Below, piece after piece: positions 34,854 through 45,036 of a stretch of 64,000 bases of DNA. Made by a program: the position numbers and the translations under genes. Source of the stretch: Sinobaca qinghaiensis (GTDB taxonomy: Bacteria > Bacillota > Bacilli > Bacillales > Marinococcaceae); NCBI RefSeq assembly GCF_003610495.1, contig NZ_RAPK01000008.1:414138-478137 (forward strand). Reading direction: 5' to 3'. Every line of letters starts with the position of its first letter. Position 1 is the stretch's first letter. Under the pieces are notes generated by a model. That model was given only the letters and a program-made list of their open reading frames with translations. It did not search any database and was not told the origin of the DNA.

Positions 34854-34960
34854 TCCTCTGCTCCTTTCCGGTATACTTTTACATTCCCCTTATTTTCCAT
34901 ATAATAACCAATTCATGTTAAAACTCAAGAGTTAGTATGTATCAAGGTACCGGGCATACA

Positions 34961-34987
34961 AAAAGGTCCCCCGGAAACGGAGGACTG
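34961..34987 (-). terminator. Terminator after the 86-residue gene
   Basis: Minus-strand stem with GTCC-T-CCG pairing to CGG-G-GGAC, then a run of T residues. Confidence 0.65.
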
Positions 34988-35025
34988 TATTATATACATA
35001 TAAGGATAAGACCAAAAAGACCAGG

Positions 35026-35283
35026 CTAAATTTTATAATTTTGGAAGGAACGGATCTGTGATTCAGTCTTGGCAAAAACATTTCCTGCTTCTTCTGAAGA
35101 GATATCAAAATGTTCGCTTGCTTTTTGTTCTACATATTCATCATTTTTAGCTTCGTCGAAATGTTCACCCTGTTCTGTCAGAATATCGTATTCCTTACGC
35201 ATGAATAAATAGATTTCTCTCTGCGGTTCCTCAAGTGATTGAATAAACTGCTCGGTTTCTGGATCATTTTTTACGTAACTCAT
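35026..35283 (-). CDS. Small soluble protein of unknown function
   Basis: 85 residues, strongly acidic and helical, with no signal or membrane segment. The ATG at 35283 is seven bases from AGGAGG; a GTG one codon earlier is less well placed. Segments such as PQREIYLFMRKEYDIL and HFDISSEEAGNVFAK look like conserved helices, but I do not recognise the family. It has its own terminator. Confidence 0.65.
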   Translation of the reverse strand: MSYVKNDPETEQFIQSLEEPQREIYLFMRKEYDILTEQGEHFDEAKNDEYVEQKASEHFDISSEEAGNVFAKTESQIRSFQNYKI

Positions 35284-35367
35284 CACTATTCCTCCTCTTT
35301 CTGCTTTAAAAAAGATTTCTCTATTAAGACGCTAATTCCTTCCACCTGTTACATTTTACACATTTTT

Positions 35368-35919
35368 TCATGATTCATGCTGCAGAGACTTTGTTACTTT
35401 TTTTGTCTGCCCTGCTTTCTTTTTCTGGACATCATAAGCAAACACAAAGCTTGTTACGTCAGTAAACGCAGCTACAGGTGTTTTTAAATTCGGCTGATTG
35501 GACAGCATAACCCCTTCAAGCCGCCACTCCTGCATATGCCCGGGCGGCATATTAATAATGTCTACCGGCTCTTTTACTTCCTGTTTTTCCCCATTCCGCT
35601 CAATCTGCTTTTGCTCAAGCAGTTCAATGCGGACTAAGGAGCCGGCTTTATCCTTTACGGCAATATGCCTGTTATGAACAGCCCTGGTAGAAGAGGCACT
35701 GTTATAAGCCTGAACAATTAAAGTAACGGTCAGCCTTGTAGCTGTTTCCGGCTCCGCCGGAACGAGCCGGCCGCTCTCTAAGTTTGTGTAATCAAAATGT
35801 GTATCCGTTACATAGGTCGTAATGGTCCCTCCAAATTGTTTTGCCAGCAGGACCAGCAGCAGGACAATTAGTAGAAGAGGTATTATTCCTGCTAATATCA
35901 TTCCTTCCCACATCAACAA
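35368..35919 (-). CDS. Membrane-anchored protein of unknown function
   Basis: 183 residues. An N-terminal helix (about 6-26) is followed by a soluble domain that looks mainly beta (TRLTVTLIVQAYN, AVKDKAGSLVRIELLEQKQ, MQEWRLEGVML), then a basic tail. I cannot assign a family. Start: TTG at 35919 is seven bases from AGGAGG; ATG at 35913 is thirteen away and also possible. Single gene, divergent from the MFS gene. Confidence 0.6.
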   Translation of the reverse strand: MLMWEGMILAGIIPLLLIVLLLVLLAKQFGGTITTYVTDTHFDYTNLESGRLVPAEPETATRLTVTLIVQAYNSASSTRAVHNRHIAVKDKAGSLVRIELLEQKQIERNGEKQEVKEPVDIINMPPGHMQEWRLEGVMLSNQPNLKTPVAAFTDVTSFVFAYDVQKKKAGQTKKVTKSLQHES

Positions 35920-36085
35920 GAAATAACCTCCTTTGACTCTCTCTATCTTTCTACATTATAACAAGAATTGCCGGCGGTTTCAGAAGGAATAGCAAACTCT
36001 TTTCTTTTTTCATTTTTACGTTACAATAAAAGGATTGCTGTATACATTTAATGGAAACTTATATTGAAAGAAAGAAGGCGTTTTT

Positions 36086-37306
36086 ATGGCTGATGTTTTG
36101 TCTCCTAAACGTCGTCTGTGGATGGCTGCCGTTCTAGGTTCCCTTGCGGCTTTTGGTCCGCTGACGATTGATATGTATCTTCCAAGCTTTCCATCTATAT
36201 CTGATGATCTGCAGACAAGCGCCTCCCTCGTACAGCTTAGCCTGACGGCCTGTCTTCTCGGCCTGGCTGTAGGACAGCTCGTGATGGGACCTATGAGCGA
36301 TGTACGCGGCAGAAAAGGACCTCTTTTGGGAGCTTTAGCTGCTTTTTTTGTGGCTTCCATCCTCTGTGCTGTCGCCCCTACTATTTGGGTGCTTATCATC
36401 TGCCGGTTTATCCAGGGCTTTGCCGCTTCAGCAGGAATTGTTATCTCCCGGGCCATCGTACGCGATTTATTCCAGGGAAAAGAATTAACAAAGTTTTTTG
36501 CTCTCTTGATGCTTGTGAACGGACTGGCTCCTATTTTAGCTCCCGTCTTCGGAGGCATCATTCTGGAATTTACAATATGGAATGGTATTTTTATCGTATT
36601 AAGTGCCGTATCAATAATCATGTTTGCAACAGTCGTCTGGGGCCTGCCGGAAACGCTTCCTGTCGAAAGCCGGTCTAAGAGCAACATCGGCCAGACAATC
36701 CGGACGTTCGGATCGCTCATGAAAGACCGGGCCTTTACTGGATATTCTCTTGCGCAGGGATTTAAGATGGCCGGCATATTTGCCTATGTGTCGGGTACTC
36801 CGTTTATTTATCAGGGAATTTACGGAGTCTCCCCTACCACCTTCAGCTTACTGTTCGGGATGAACGGTATCGGCTTAATTATTGGAACGCAGGTCGTTGG
36901 CCGCCTTGCCGGTATTGTGCCCGAAAAAAAGCTGCTTTCCATAGGCCTTGTCCTTACTTTTGCAGCCAGTACCGTTTTGTTGGTAATGACATTAATAGAA
37001 GCTCCGTTAATCGGAATTGTTATTCCTATTTTTATTATTGTATTCTGTGTCGGCATTATTGCTACCACCTCGTTTTCGCTTGCAATGGAAACGCAGGGAC
37101 ACCGTGCCGGAAGCGCTTCGGCTCTGCTGGGCCTTCTTCCCTTTATTCTCGGGGCAGCAGCCGCTCCTTTGGTAGGAATTGCCGGCGAAGATACGGCTGT
37201 CCCTATGGGAGTTGTTATCTTTACCGCTGACGGATTAGCTCTGCTTGCTTATTTACTGCTCGTTAGAGATAGAAAATCAGACAACCAGGAACCTTCCCCC
37301 TCTTAA
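36086..37306 (+). CDS. MFS multidrug transporter (Bcr/CflA, DHA1 family)
   Basis: 406 residues, with twelve predicted membrane helices. The Bcr/CflA N-terminus FGPLTIDMYLPSFP, motif A MGPMSDVRGRKGP, and IVRDLFQGKELTKFF are typical. It exports drugs or small metabolites using the proton gradient; the substrate is unknown. AGAAAGAAGG lies before the ATG. Its terminator at 37289-37326 is shared with the converging MATE gene. Confidence 0.9.
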   Translation: MADVLSPKRRLWMAAVLGSLAAFGPLTIDMYLPSFPSISDDLQTSASLVQLSLTACLLGLAVGQLVMGPMSDVRGRKGPLLGALAAFFVASILCAVAPTIWVLIICRFIQGFAASAGIVISRAIVRDLFQGKELTKFFALLMLVNGLAPILAPVFGGIILEFTIWNGIFIVLSAVSIIMFATVVWGLPETLPVESRSKSNIGQTIRTFGSLMKDRAFTGYSLAQGFKMAGIFAYVSGTPFIYQGIYGVSPTTFSLLFGMNGIGLIIGTQVVGRLAGIVPEKKLLSIGLVLTFAASTVLLVMTLIEAPLIGIVIPIFIIVFCVGIIATTSFSLAMETQGHRAGSASALLGLLPFILGAAAAPLVGIAGEDTAVPMGVVIFTADGLALLAYLLLVRDRKSDNQEPSPS

Positions 37307-37326
37307 AAGGGAAAGGTTCTTTTTTA
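37289..37326. terminator. Terminator between MFS and MATE genes
   Basis: Stem GAACCTTCCCC/GGGAAAGGTTC with TTTTTT on the plus strand. Confidence 0.85.
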
Positions 37327-38655
37327 TGCTTTTTTAATAGAAAATCTCAAAAGTCTTGGTACATATGCTGTTAATACGAGGGAACGCGACAGGGAAAATA
37401 AAATAAAAGCCAGCCACAGTCCATCATTTCCTAAAATAGGCTTCGCTATCCCGAGTACTACAAAAAAGACTATCATCGAATAAATAAGTGAATTTCGGAC
37501 TGGAGCCGTCTGCGTCGCTCCAATAAAAATGCCGTACAGCTGCAGGCCGGCAAATCCGGCGGCTGGGAACCATATGATCCAGCTGCTGTATTCCACCGCC
37601 GCTGCCTGAACTTCATCGATAGAGGTAAACCACCCAACTATGAAAGGTCCGGCAGCCAGCATCACCATAGTTATAACAACGGCAATTGCAGCAGACCATC
37701 CCATTCCTATTTTCACAGCCCGGTGCAGCAGTAATTTATCCTGACGCCCTATGGCCCGGCCGGAAGTAATACTGCCGGCATTTGAAAGACCGTCAAAAAA
37801 GTAGGTCATAATAAAATGGATTTGAAATAAAATCGCATTTGCTGCAAGGATAACTTCCCCAAATGCAGCTCCAGAGGAAGTAAACCAGGCAAATACACCC
37901 AGCAGGCATATTGTTCGAATAAATAAATCGCGGTTCACGCGCAGCATGTGCAGCAGTGGTTCTTTTTTCCATAAGATGCCGGAGCGAAAGAAAGAAAAAG
38001 GCATACGGATTTTCCATAAAACATAGCTCAGACCAACTGCAGCAGCCGTCACTTCAGCAATCAGCGTCGCAAGGCCGACGCCTGCAGCTCCCATATCTAT
38101 ATAGAACACAAACAAAATGTCCAGCCCCATATTAAGTATATTGGCTCCGAGCTGCAGCAGAAGCGCAATATTCACTTTTGAACTTCCTACGAGCCAGCCG
38201 ATAACCACATACTGCATCAGTGCAAACGGCGCTCCCCATATACGAAAGCTGAAGTAGGCCTCTGCCTGCTCCGCCACCTGGGCCGGAGGCTGTATGAACG
38301 CAAAAGCCGCCTCTTTGATAGGAATTTGAAATAGAATAAACAGAGAACCAATCAAAGCTGCCAGAAGCAGCGGACGGGCAAACAGTATATTCATGTCCAA
38401 AGCAGAGCTTCTCCCTGCCGCCTGGGCAGTAAATCCCGAAGTGCTGACCCGCAGGAATCCAAAAAGCCAGTACAGCGTATTAAAAATCAGAGCGGCAACC
38501 GCTACGCCGCCAAGATAATGGGGCGAATCCAGATAACCTACTACTGCGGTATCCACCGCTCCAAGAACCGGGGTCGTAATCGTTGCCAGAGTTAAAGGAA
38601 GGGCGAGCGCTAGAAAATGCCTGTGTGTCCCTTCCTGGTATGTTCTTTTTTTCAT
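37324..38655 (-). CDS. MATE family efflux transporter (DinF-like)
   Basis: 443 residues from the ATG at 38655 (MKKRTYQEGTHRHF), after GGGAGAAG; the frame opens 13 codons earlier without a ribosome site. About twelve membrane helices. The first is LALALPLTLATITTPVLGAVDTAVVGYL, characteristic of the DinF branch. It exports cationic compounds using a sodium or proton gradient. Convergent with the MFS exporter. Confidence 0.9.
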   Translation of the reverse strand: MKKRTYQEGTHRHFLALALPLTLATITTPVLGAVDTAVVGYLDSPHYLGGVAVAALIFNTLYWLFGFLRVSTSGFTAQAAGRSSALDMNILFARPLLLAALIGSLFILFQIPIKEAAFAFIQPPAQVAEQAEAYFSFRIWGAPFALMQYVVIGWLVGSSKVNIALLLQLGANILNMGLDILFVFYIDMGAAGVGLATLIAEVTAAAVGLSYVLWKIRMPFSFFRSGILWKKEPLLHMLRVNRDLFIRTICLLGVFAWFTSSGAAFGEVILAANAILFQIHFIMTYFFDGLSNAGSITSGRAIGRQDKLLLHRAVKIGMGWSAAIAVVITMVMLAAGPFIVGWFTSIDEVQAAAVEYSSWIIWFPAAGFAGLQLYGIFIGATQTAPVRNSLIYSMIVFFVVLGIAKPILGNDGLWLAFILFSLSRSLVLTAYVPRLLRFSIKKA

Positions 38656-38774
38656 TGATTGGTCTTCTCCCATTTTCTTTTGTGAACACACCATTTCATA
38701 CCAAAAGAAAACGGCGGGTCGTGTTGATTAAATCGTACGCATCATCGTTTGTCAATTGTTAAACTTCTACTGCT

Positions 38775-39206
38775 TTAAGGAATAACCAGCATCCCCTGCT
38801 CATTAAAATCCCAGTCTTCCCCGTAGGCCACTTCCCATATAAATCCATCCGGGTCTTTAAAATAGCCGCTGTACCCTCCCCAAGTCTGTACTACTGCCTT
38901 TTTTACAACAATGGCTCCTGCCTCTTCCGCCCGGCTGAGCATAGCATCGACCTCTTCTTTAGAAGTTGTATTATGAGCAAGTGTAAAACGGGGAAATCCT
39001 TCTGAAGTAACGTCCGCCGCTTCTCCGATTTCTTTTTGTAGATTTTCCAATGGAAAAAGCTCCAGCCTGGATCCCCCATTATTAAAAAATACTATAGCCG
39101 GTTTCTGCCCTTCTGCTGTTGTTTCAAAACCCAGACCGTCCCGGTAAAAAGCCAGGGAGGTTTCGATATTTCTCACTCCCAGACAAATTAAGTGAATACT
39201 GTTCAT
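38775..39206 (-). CDS. VOC family protein (glyoxalase-like)
   Basis: 143 residues with two beta-alpha-beta-beta-beta units. HLICLGVRNIETSLAFYRDGLGF starts the first, and YSGYFKDPDGFIWEVAYGEDW ends the second. The HLICL histidine, the ELF and the late WEV glutamate could bind a metal. The substrate is unknown; members include glyoxalases, dioxygenases and antibiotic resistance proteins. AAGGAGGGG precedes the ATG. Single gene, divergent from the acyltransferase. Confidence 0.88.
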   Translation of the reverse strand: MNSIHLICLGVRNIETSLAFYRDGLGFETTAEGQKPAIVFFNNGGSRLELFPLENLQKEIGEAADVTSEGFPRFTLAHNTTSKEEVDAMLSRAEEAGAIVVKKAVVQTWGGYSGYFKDPDGFIWEVAYGEDWDFNEQGMLVIP

Positions 39207-39343
39207 TTTGTTCCCCTCCTTCTTTATGGTATTGTTTTCTTTTTTTACGATCAGTCTTCCTGCTTTTATTTTTGTTCTTTATTAAGAATGGAAATCGTGG
39301 TACAGTTTTTTACATACATTTACTCATACAGGAGGAGAACCCG

Positions 39344-40444
39344 GTGCCGCGAAAAAAACTGGCTCTTATTCAATTTTCACGCGCTTTAGTCCCGTTGATG
39401 GTCGTAACGTTTCATGCTGCCGCCAGCGTTATGTATTACTTTGATTTTGATTTTCTGGGGCTTTCCGTTTATCCGCTGTCCGGCGGAGTGAACTACTTTT
39501 TTACATTAACCGGGTTTATGGTGTTTTATATTTATTATAAAAAACTGGCCCATCCTGAAGAACTTCGTCCCTATTTACTGCAGCGGTTCATCCGTATTTA
39601 TCCGTTGTACTGGATTTTATCTTTTTTATGGCTGATGGTCGTTATTCTTCTGCCTGCGCATTTTGGCGTGGGACATGAAACGGAAGCCGCCACATTATGG
39701 TATTCGCTGCTTCTGCTGCCAAGCAGCCAGGCGCTGGATCCTATTCTTCTAGTCGCGTGGTCTCTTATTCATACGGTGTTGTTTTATGCGGTGTTTGCCC
39801 TTCTGTTTTTAAAAAAGCAGCGACTCATCAAGGGGTTCTTTGTGATTTGGATGGCCGGGTCTTTATTGTATGCACTCGGGTTTGTTCCAGGTGAACAGGA
39901 ACTTGTTTACTTTGCATTCAGCCAGTATAACCTCATGTTTGCCGCTGGAATAGCCAGCGCCTGGCTTTTGCTCCGTGCCCCTTTTCCAGCCGGGGTTGGA
40001 TGGCTGCTTACGGCTGCCGGGCTGGCTGGGTTTCCGCTCACCTGGGCGAACTATCATTACGAATGGCTGCCTTTGGCTTTTGACTTAACAACAGGAGCCG
40101 CTTCTGTGCTGCTTCTCCTTGGTCTGGGTTCCATTGATCTTCGAAAAGACATTTATCTTCCCCGGGCTCTGGATTACCTGGGAAGAGCGGCGTTTTCTAT
40201 CTACCTGTCCCATCTTGTCCTGCTGGATGTATTTTCTGAACTGTTTGCTGCCTTTTCCTTGTTCGACCTTTTAGGAGGATGGGTGACTACTCTTCTTTTT
40301 ATCCTGCTCTCCTCAGCAGGAGGATGTCTCGTTTACTCCTATATGGAACGTCCTCTGACAAGCTATTTGAAAAAAAGACTGATTACAAAACCGGCTCCTT
40401 TAACGGACCGCAGTGTTCAACAGCCGCGTACCTCTGCTAAATAA
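39344..40444 (+). CDS. Acyltransferase 3 family membrane protein
   Basis: 366 residues from GTG at 39344, seven bases after GGAGGAG; the open frame extends upstream into the VOC gene region without support. Ten or so membrane helices. The motifs LIQFSRALVPLMVVTFHAA (catalytic histidine), LQRFIRIYPLYW and RAAFSIYLSHLVLL are typical of PF01757 O-acyltransferases that modify cell-surface sugars. It is placed next to ywqE, a capsule-type phosphatase gene, with which it converges. Confidence 0.88.
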   Translation: MPRKKLALIQFSRALVPLMVVTFHAAASVMYYFDFDFLGLSVYPLSGGVNYFFTLTGFMVFYIYYKKLAHPEELRPYLLQRFIRIYPLYWILSFLWLMVVILLPAHFGVGHETEAATLWYSLLLLPSSQALDPILLVAWSLIHTVLFYAVFALLFLKKQRLIKGFFVIWMAGSLLYALGFVPGEQELVYFAFSQYNLMFAAGIASAWLLLRAPFPAGVGWLLTAAGLAGFPLTWANYHYEWLPLAFDLTTGAASVLLLLGLGSIDLRKDIYLPRALDYLGRAAFSIYLSHLVLLDVFSELFAAFSLFDLLGGWVTTLLFILLSSAGGCLVYSYMERPLTSYLKKRLITKPAPLTDRSVQQPRTSAK

Positions 40445-40450
40445 ATGCAA

Positions 40451-40487
40451 AAAAAGACTCCGACCTGCAGTCCAGGCGGAGTCTCTT
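40451..40487. terminator. Terminator between acyltransferase and ywqE
   Basis: Stem AGACTCCG/CGGAGTCT with an inner CCTG/CAGG pairing, T residues on the plus strand and A residues (T on the minus) on the other side. Confidence 0.85.
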
Positions 40488-40488
40488 T

Positions 40489-41262
40489 TTAAAATATGCC
40501 GAATCGTTTTTTCTTTTTCTTTTTTTCAAATGGCTCCGGCTGATCAAGTCCTACCGGCTGGTCATCAAAAATAGCGGCCGCGTTTTCCTTAAACATATTG
40601 CTTACTTCCGGGCCGAATACGTCATCTATGTGAGCATAGGCTTCTGCTAAAGCAAACGGGCGGTGGTCCACGCCGTGCGCATCGGAAGAAATAATATGGG
40701 CCAGATTATGCTCAATCAGCGTTTCACAGAACTGCTGGGACGCTTTACCCCCTTTTCCGGAAAGAGCCTCCGCGGTAATCTGGGTAATGGCTCCATTTGT
40801 TACGATATCAAACAGCTTTCCAGGCTCCGACACAAACGTCTTGTTCCGTTCCGGATGGGCAATTAACGGAATGTAACCTGCTACCTGCAGATCATAAAAA
40901 AGACGCTTCAAATAAGAAGGAACTTCCACCGAAGATAGTTCAATTAATAAATAACGGCTGTCGTTTAAGGTAAGCGCAGTTCCTTTTTTCAATTCATCCA
41001 GAATATCGCCATTAATACGGATTTCCTGTCCCGGCTTTACTTCAAGCGGCACTTCTTCGTATTCGAGCAGGTCATTTAGTTCCTGGACTTTGCTGCGGAT
41101 CATATCTCCACTGTTCGTAAACATGCCGTTCCGGTGGTGAGGGGTGGCTACTATAGATTCCACGCCTGCCTCTACCGCCGAGCGGGCCAGCGCAACAGAA
41201 TCCTCCATTGTTTTCGGTCCGTCATCTATACCATGTAAAATGTGGGTATGCAGATCAATCAT
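40489..41262 (-). CDS. ywqE: Tyrosine-protein phosphatase YwqE/CpsB (PHP family)
   Basis: 257 residues. PHP metal ligands are visible in IDLHTHILHGIDDGP at the N-terminus, ATPHHRNG near residue 40, IAHPERN near 136 and SSDAHG near 194. It removes phosphate from tyrosine kinases that regulate polysaccharide export. The matching kinase genes (ywqCD) are not next to it. The C-terminus is a lysine-rich tail, EKKKKKKRFGIF, which may bind the membrane. GGAGTCAGC is close to the ATG. Confidence 0.9.
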   Translation of the reverse strand: MIDLHTHILHGIDDGPKTMEDSVALARSAVEAGVESIVATPHHRNGMFTNSGDMIRSKVQELNDLLEYEEVPLEVKPGQEIRINGDILDELKKGTALTLNDSRYLLIELSSVEVPSYLKRLFYDLQVAGYIPLIAHPERNKTFVSEPGKLFDIVTNGAITQITAEALSGKGGKASQQFCETLIEHNLAHIISSDAHGVDHRPFALAEAYAHIDDVFGPEVSNMFKENAAAIFDDQPVGLDQPEPFEKKKKKKRFGIF

Positions 41263-41613
41263 AGGTGCTGACTCCTTTACTTCATAGTATTCATCGCTCG
41301 TTACATTATAGCAGAAACATAGATAGAAGAAATTTTCTCCTTTTACTATTTTCTTTTCAGATTAGCAGCCATCAGGGATGGCAGAACGGATTCAGAAAAA
41401 AAGATCCTTCCGGCAATAACTGCATGGCGTAAAGAACCTTATATCATCATAAATTCTCCACTTCCCCTGAGTAAAACCCTGTATATTTTTATTCCTTTCC
41501 AATATGTTAAACAATTCAAAACATTTCGTTACATTATGTCTAATGTCTCTGCTGGCTTTATTCTGTAAAATTTACGCTATATCCTTTTTCAGCCTATAGA
41601 AATGAGGGATCAC
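41263..41613. other. 351-base intergenic region between divergent genes
   Basis: Holds the promoters of ywqE and of the amidohydrolase. I found no strong hairpin, repeat or small gene in it. Confidence 0.4.
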
Positions 41614-42870
41614 ATGACAGTGAACAGTTCGTATCATACTAACAATAAACGATTAACAAACCGTATTCATACCCTTTCACAAATTGGAAAAATTCAGGAA
41701 ACCGGCGTACGCCGTCTGGCTCATTCTCCAGAAGATGTGGAGGGCATGGAACTGGTAAAATCGTGGATGGAAGATGCCGGTCTTGAAGCAAGAATAGATC
41801 ATTTCGGCAATCTGATTGGACGCTGGGAAGGAACAGATCCCCAGGCTCCCGTGCTTCTGCTGGGCTCCCATATTGACAGCCAGCCCTACGGCGGCCGGTT
41901 TGACGGGCCAATCGGCGTGCTTGGGGCGTTGGAAAGTGTGCAGACATTGATGGAAGATGGCATGACACCTTCCCATCCTGTGGAAGTCATCGCGTTCGCT
42001 GATGAGGAGGGTGCCCGTTTTAATAAAGGATTGTTTGGCTCCCGCGGTATTTTAGGTGAAGTAACCGAAGAAGAACTGGAGCGCACCGATGAAAATGGAA
42101 TATCACGCCGGGAGGCTCTGCTCCGCATGGACTGTGATCCGTCTCAGTTCAGCTCTTCTGTTTATCCACCGGGTTCTATTCGCGCTTATCTTGAGATGCA
42201 CATCGAACAGGGACCTGTTTTGGAAGAAAAAAACGAACCAATTGGCATTGTCACCGGCATTTCCGGCCCTCTCTGGCTCACGGCTACGCTTACCGGATTC
42301 GCCGGACACGCAGGCTCTGTGCCCATGCACCTGCGAAAAGATGCCCTTCTTGGCGCCTCGGAAGCTGTGACGGCTCTGCATGCCATTGTATCCGAACATT
42401 CTCCAGCGCCAACGGTTGGAACCGTTGGAAACATGACCATTTTTCCAAATTCACGCAATATTATTCCAGAATCCGTCTCCTTCACTATTGATCTGCGCGA
42501 CATCGACCTGGACCGCCGCAATGCCTGTGAAAAAAAACTGATGGAAGAACTTCAGGCAATATGCACACGGCGGGGCCTTGAGCTTGACCTGCAGGAGGAT
42601 ACGAGAAGCGATCCCCGTTACTGCGCGGACTGGATCATGGATTATATGAAAGAGGAAGCTTCTAATATGGGAGCGGCGGGCATTCCACACCTCATGAGCG
42701 GCCCCTTTCATGACGCTCTCCCCATTTCCCAGGTATGTGACTACGGAATGATCTTTGTACGCTCCGAAAACGGCATCAGCCACAATCCGGCGGAATTCAG
42801 TACGGATGAGGACATTGCCGCCGGCACCGAATTATACTATCGAACGGTGAAACGTATGCTTCAGACATAA
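41614..42870 (+). CDS. M20 family Zn amidohydrolase (allantoate/N-carbamoyl-amino acid hydrolase)
   Basis: 418 residues from the ATG at 41614, four bases after GAGGGA; an ATG at 41602 lies within the ribosome site region. Zinc ligands are visible in LGSHIDSQPYGGRFDG, ADEEGARF, MHIEQGPVLE and GPFHDA, and the dimer-bridge segment is GHAGSVPMHLRKDAL. It hydrolyses allantoate, ureidoglycine or N-carbamoyl amino acids; I cannot tell which. Single gene with its own terminator. Confidence 0.88.
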   Translation: MTVNSSYHTNNKRLTNRIHTLSQIGKIQETGVRRLAHSPEDVEGMELVKSWMEDAGLEARIDHFGNLIGRWEGTDPQAPVLLLGSHIDSQPYGGRFDGPIGVLGALESVQTLMEDGMTPSHPVEVIAFADEEGARFNKGLFGSRGILGEVTEEELERTDENGISRREALLRMDCDPSQFSSSVYPPGSIRAYLEMHIEQGPVLEEKNEPIGIVTGISGPLWLTATLTGFAGHAGSVPMHLRKDALLGASEAVTALHAIVSEHSPAPTVGTVGNMTIFPNSRNIIPESVSFTIDLRDIDLDRRNACEKKLMEELQAICTRRGLELDLQEDTRSDPRYCADWIMDYMKEEASNMGAAGIPHLMSGPFHDALPISQVCDYGMIFVRSENGISHNPAEFSTDEDIAAGTELYYRTVKRMLQT

Positions 42871-42875
42871 AGAAA

Positions 42876-42908
42876 GATGCCGGATTTTCTCCGGCACCTT
42901 TCTTTTTT
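42876..42908. terminator. Terminator between the amidohydrolase and ars operon
   Basis: Stem AAGATGCCGG/CCGGCACCTT followed by TCTTTTTT on the plus strand; it also serves the end of arsD. Confidence 0.82.
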
Positions 42909-43263
42909 ATTTTTGCATGAGGTCAATGGTAAAGCCTGACTTCTTTTCTTTTAATGCTTCCGGCACTGTATCTGTCCACTCCGCCAGTTCGGCGTTGGAC
43001 GGATACCTGCCTTTAAGGCGGCACTCATTGCCAACAAATGTAAGAGGCAGAGCATCTACGCCTTCTTTTTGAAGAATCTGCTGCACGTCCTTGTTTTCGA
43101 TAAAAGCCTGCGGCTCCGCGCTCAAGTTGTACCGCTCAATCTCCGCTTTATCCTGCAGCATATAAAGAGCTGTGGCAACTCTTGTCAGCTCCGGATCGGT
43201 TGTCGGCCCGCACACTCCTGTAGAGCAGCACATAGAAGGATCATACATTTTTATCGATGTCAT
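42907..43263 (-). CDS. arsD: Arsenite metallochaperone/repressor ArsD
   Basis: 118 residues. The arsenite site C12-C13-C18 is present in PSMCCSTGVCGPTTDPEL, and the fold is thioredoxin-like with FIENKDVQQILQKEGVDALPLTFV. ArsD takes arsenite and passes it to ArsA, raising pump efficiency. It is the last gene of arsA-arsR-arsB-arsC-arsD; in most operons arsD lies right before arsA. AGAGGAGATGG is just before the ATG. Confidence 0.93.
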   Translation of the reverse strand: MTSIKMYDPSMCCSTGVCGPTTDPELTRVATALYMLQDKAEIERYNLSAEPQAFIENKDVQQILQKEGVDALPLTFVGNECRLKGRYPSNAELAEWTDTVPEALKEKKSGFTIDLMQK

Positions 43264-43281
43264 GATACCATCTCCTCTCTT

Positions 43282-43701
43282 TTATTTTCCAGTATCAGCA
43301 AATGTCTGCAGACGGCCGCCAATTTCATCGCGTACCCGCTGGAAAAACTGCCATTTTTCTTCTTCTGTTCCCGTCGCTTTGGCCGGATCATCAAATCCCC
43401 AGTGTTCGCGCTTCACATGAGGTGGTGTCATCGGACAGCGGTCCGCTGCGTCCCCGCATAAGGTTACAACAAGATCTGCGTTGTTTAACACGGTCGTATC
43501 AATCATATCAGACGTCTGTCCGGAAATATCAATGTTCACTTCGTTCATAGCTTTTACCGCATTGGGATTTAGGCCGTGCGCTTCAATTCCTGCACTTTTT
43601 ACCTCCCATTCACTGCCGAGCAGTTCTTTTCCCCAGCCTTCTGCCATCTGGCTCCGGCATGAATTACCTGTACATAGAAAATATAATGTCTTTTTTTCCA
43701 C
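43282..43701 (-). CDS. arsC: Arsenate reductase ArsC (thioredoxin-coupled)
   Basis: 139 residues from GTG at 43701, eight bases after GAAGGAGAG; a TTG at 43719 lies in that ribosome site. The low-molecular-weight phosphatase loop is [18 protein letters not shown], and the relay cysteines are in [17 protein letters not shown]. It reduces arsenate to arsenite with thioredoxin. Fourth gene of the ars operon; arsB stops 18 bases upstream. Confidence 0.95.
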   Translation of the reverse strand: MEKKTLYFLCTGNSCRSQMAEGWGKELLGSEWEVKSAGIEAHGLNPNAVKAMNEVNIDISGQTSDMIDTTVLNNADLVVTLCGDAADRCPMTPPHVKREHWGFDDPAKATGTEEEKWQFFQRVRDEIGGRLQTFADTGK

Positions 43702-43719
43702 TTTTTTTCTCTCCTTCAA

Positions 43720-45015
43720 TTATAAAATAAGGGCCAGCCATAAATAAAGGCCGATCAACGTAATAAGCAAGGTCGGAATGGTTAGTATAATTCCAACTTT
43801 GAAGTAGTAGCCCCAGCTGATTTTAAAGCCTTTCTGCTTTAATACATGAAGCCACAAGAGCGTAGCTAAAGAACCGATCGGCGTGATTTTCGGACCTAAA
43901 TCCGACCCAATAACATTGGCATAAATCAGCGCTTCCCGAATATTCGCTGAGGTGGCCGTCTCCTGTATCGCAAGCGCATTAATAAGTACTGTCGGCATGT
44001 TGTTCATGACCGATGACAATATGGCTGCGATAAAGCCCATGCTAATCGTCGCCGCAAACATGCCGTGTTCTGCTGTCCACTGAATTCCCTCGGCAAGAAC
44101 ACCGGTCAGACCGGCATTACGAAGGCCGTAAACGACCACATACATACCAATCGAAAAGAATACAATCGCCCACGGGGCTCCCTTTACGACGGTTACTGTA
44201 TTAACAGCTTCGCTTTTTCTTGCCACGAGAAGAAATACAATCGCAATCACGCCGGCAATAAGAGATACCGGAATTTCCAGAAACTCACTTCCAAAATAAC
44301 CAATCAGCAGCAGGCCGAGAATCAGCCAGGAAAGCCGAAACATTTTTGCGTCTTTTACTGCATCTGCCGGCCGCTTCAAATCAGCTACTTCATAACGCTC
44401 CGGCAGATCTTTTCTAAAATAAATCCAGAGAACAAGAATACTGGCTCCCAGACTGAAGAAGTTTGGAACGATCATCCGGGTCGCGTACTCTACAAACCCG
44501 ATACCAAATACGTCCGCCGATACAATATTCACCAGGTTACTTACGATCAGCGGCAGGGATGTGGCATCTGCAATAAATCCGCTTGCCATAATAAAAGGCA
44601 TAATCATTTTTTCTTTAAAGTGAAGATTACGAACCATTGCCAGTACAATTGGCGTTAGAATCAAGGCAGCTCCGTCATTGGCAAATAAAGCAGCCACTAC
44701 AGAACCGAGAAGCATAATGTAAATAAACATGCGCAGCCCGCTGCCTTTAGCAAGCCGTGCCATATGAAGCGCGGACCATTCGAAAAATCCTATTTCGTCT
44801 AAAATAAGTGAAATGATAATAAGAGCAACAAACGTTAATGTGGCGTTCCATACGATGCCGGTGACATCCTGTACATCCTGAAAAGAAACAATCCCGATCA
44901 ATAAAGCAATAATAGCTCCCCCGCACGCCGACCAGCCAATTCCCAATCCTTTCGGCTGCCAGATAACCAGCGTCAGCGTAACAAGAAAGATAATACTCGC
45001 AAGCCATACTTCCAT
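43720..45015 (-). CDS. arsB: Arsenite efflux permease ArsB
   Basis: 431 residues from the ATG at 45015 ([14 protein letters not shown]), eleven bases after AGGGAG; a GTG at 45027 overlaps that site. Eleven to twelve membrane helices, with typical ArsB segments [42 protein letters not shown], and [23 protein letters not shown]. It exports arsenite or antimonite, and with ArsA becomes an ATP-driven pump. Third gene of the operon. Confidence 0.95.
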   Translation of the reverse strand: MEVWLASIIFLVTLTLVIWQPKGLGIGWSACGGAIIALLIGIVSFQDVQDVTGIVWNATLTFVALIIISLILDEIGFFEWSALHMARLAKGSGLRMFIYIMLLGSVVAALFANDGAALILTPIVLAMVRNLHFKEKMIMPFIMASGFIADATSLPLIVSNLVNIVSADVFGIGFVEYATRMIVPNFFSLGASILVLWIYFRKDLPERYEVADLKRPADAVKDAKMFRLSWLILGLLLIGYFGSEFLEIPVSLIAGVIAIVFLLVARKSEAVNTVTVVKGAPWAIVFFSIGMYVVVYGLRNAGLTGVLAEGIQWTAEHGMFAATISMGFIAAILSSVMNNMPTVLINALAIQETATSANIREALIYANVIGSDLGPKITPIGSLATLLWLHVLKQKGFKISWGYYFKVGIILTIPTLLITLIGLYLWLALIL

Positions 45016-45036
45016 CGTCTCAAACACTCCCTGATA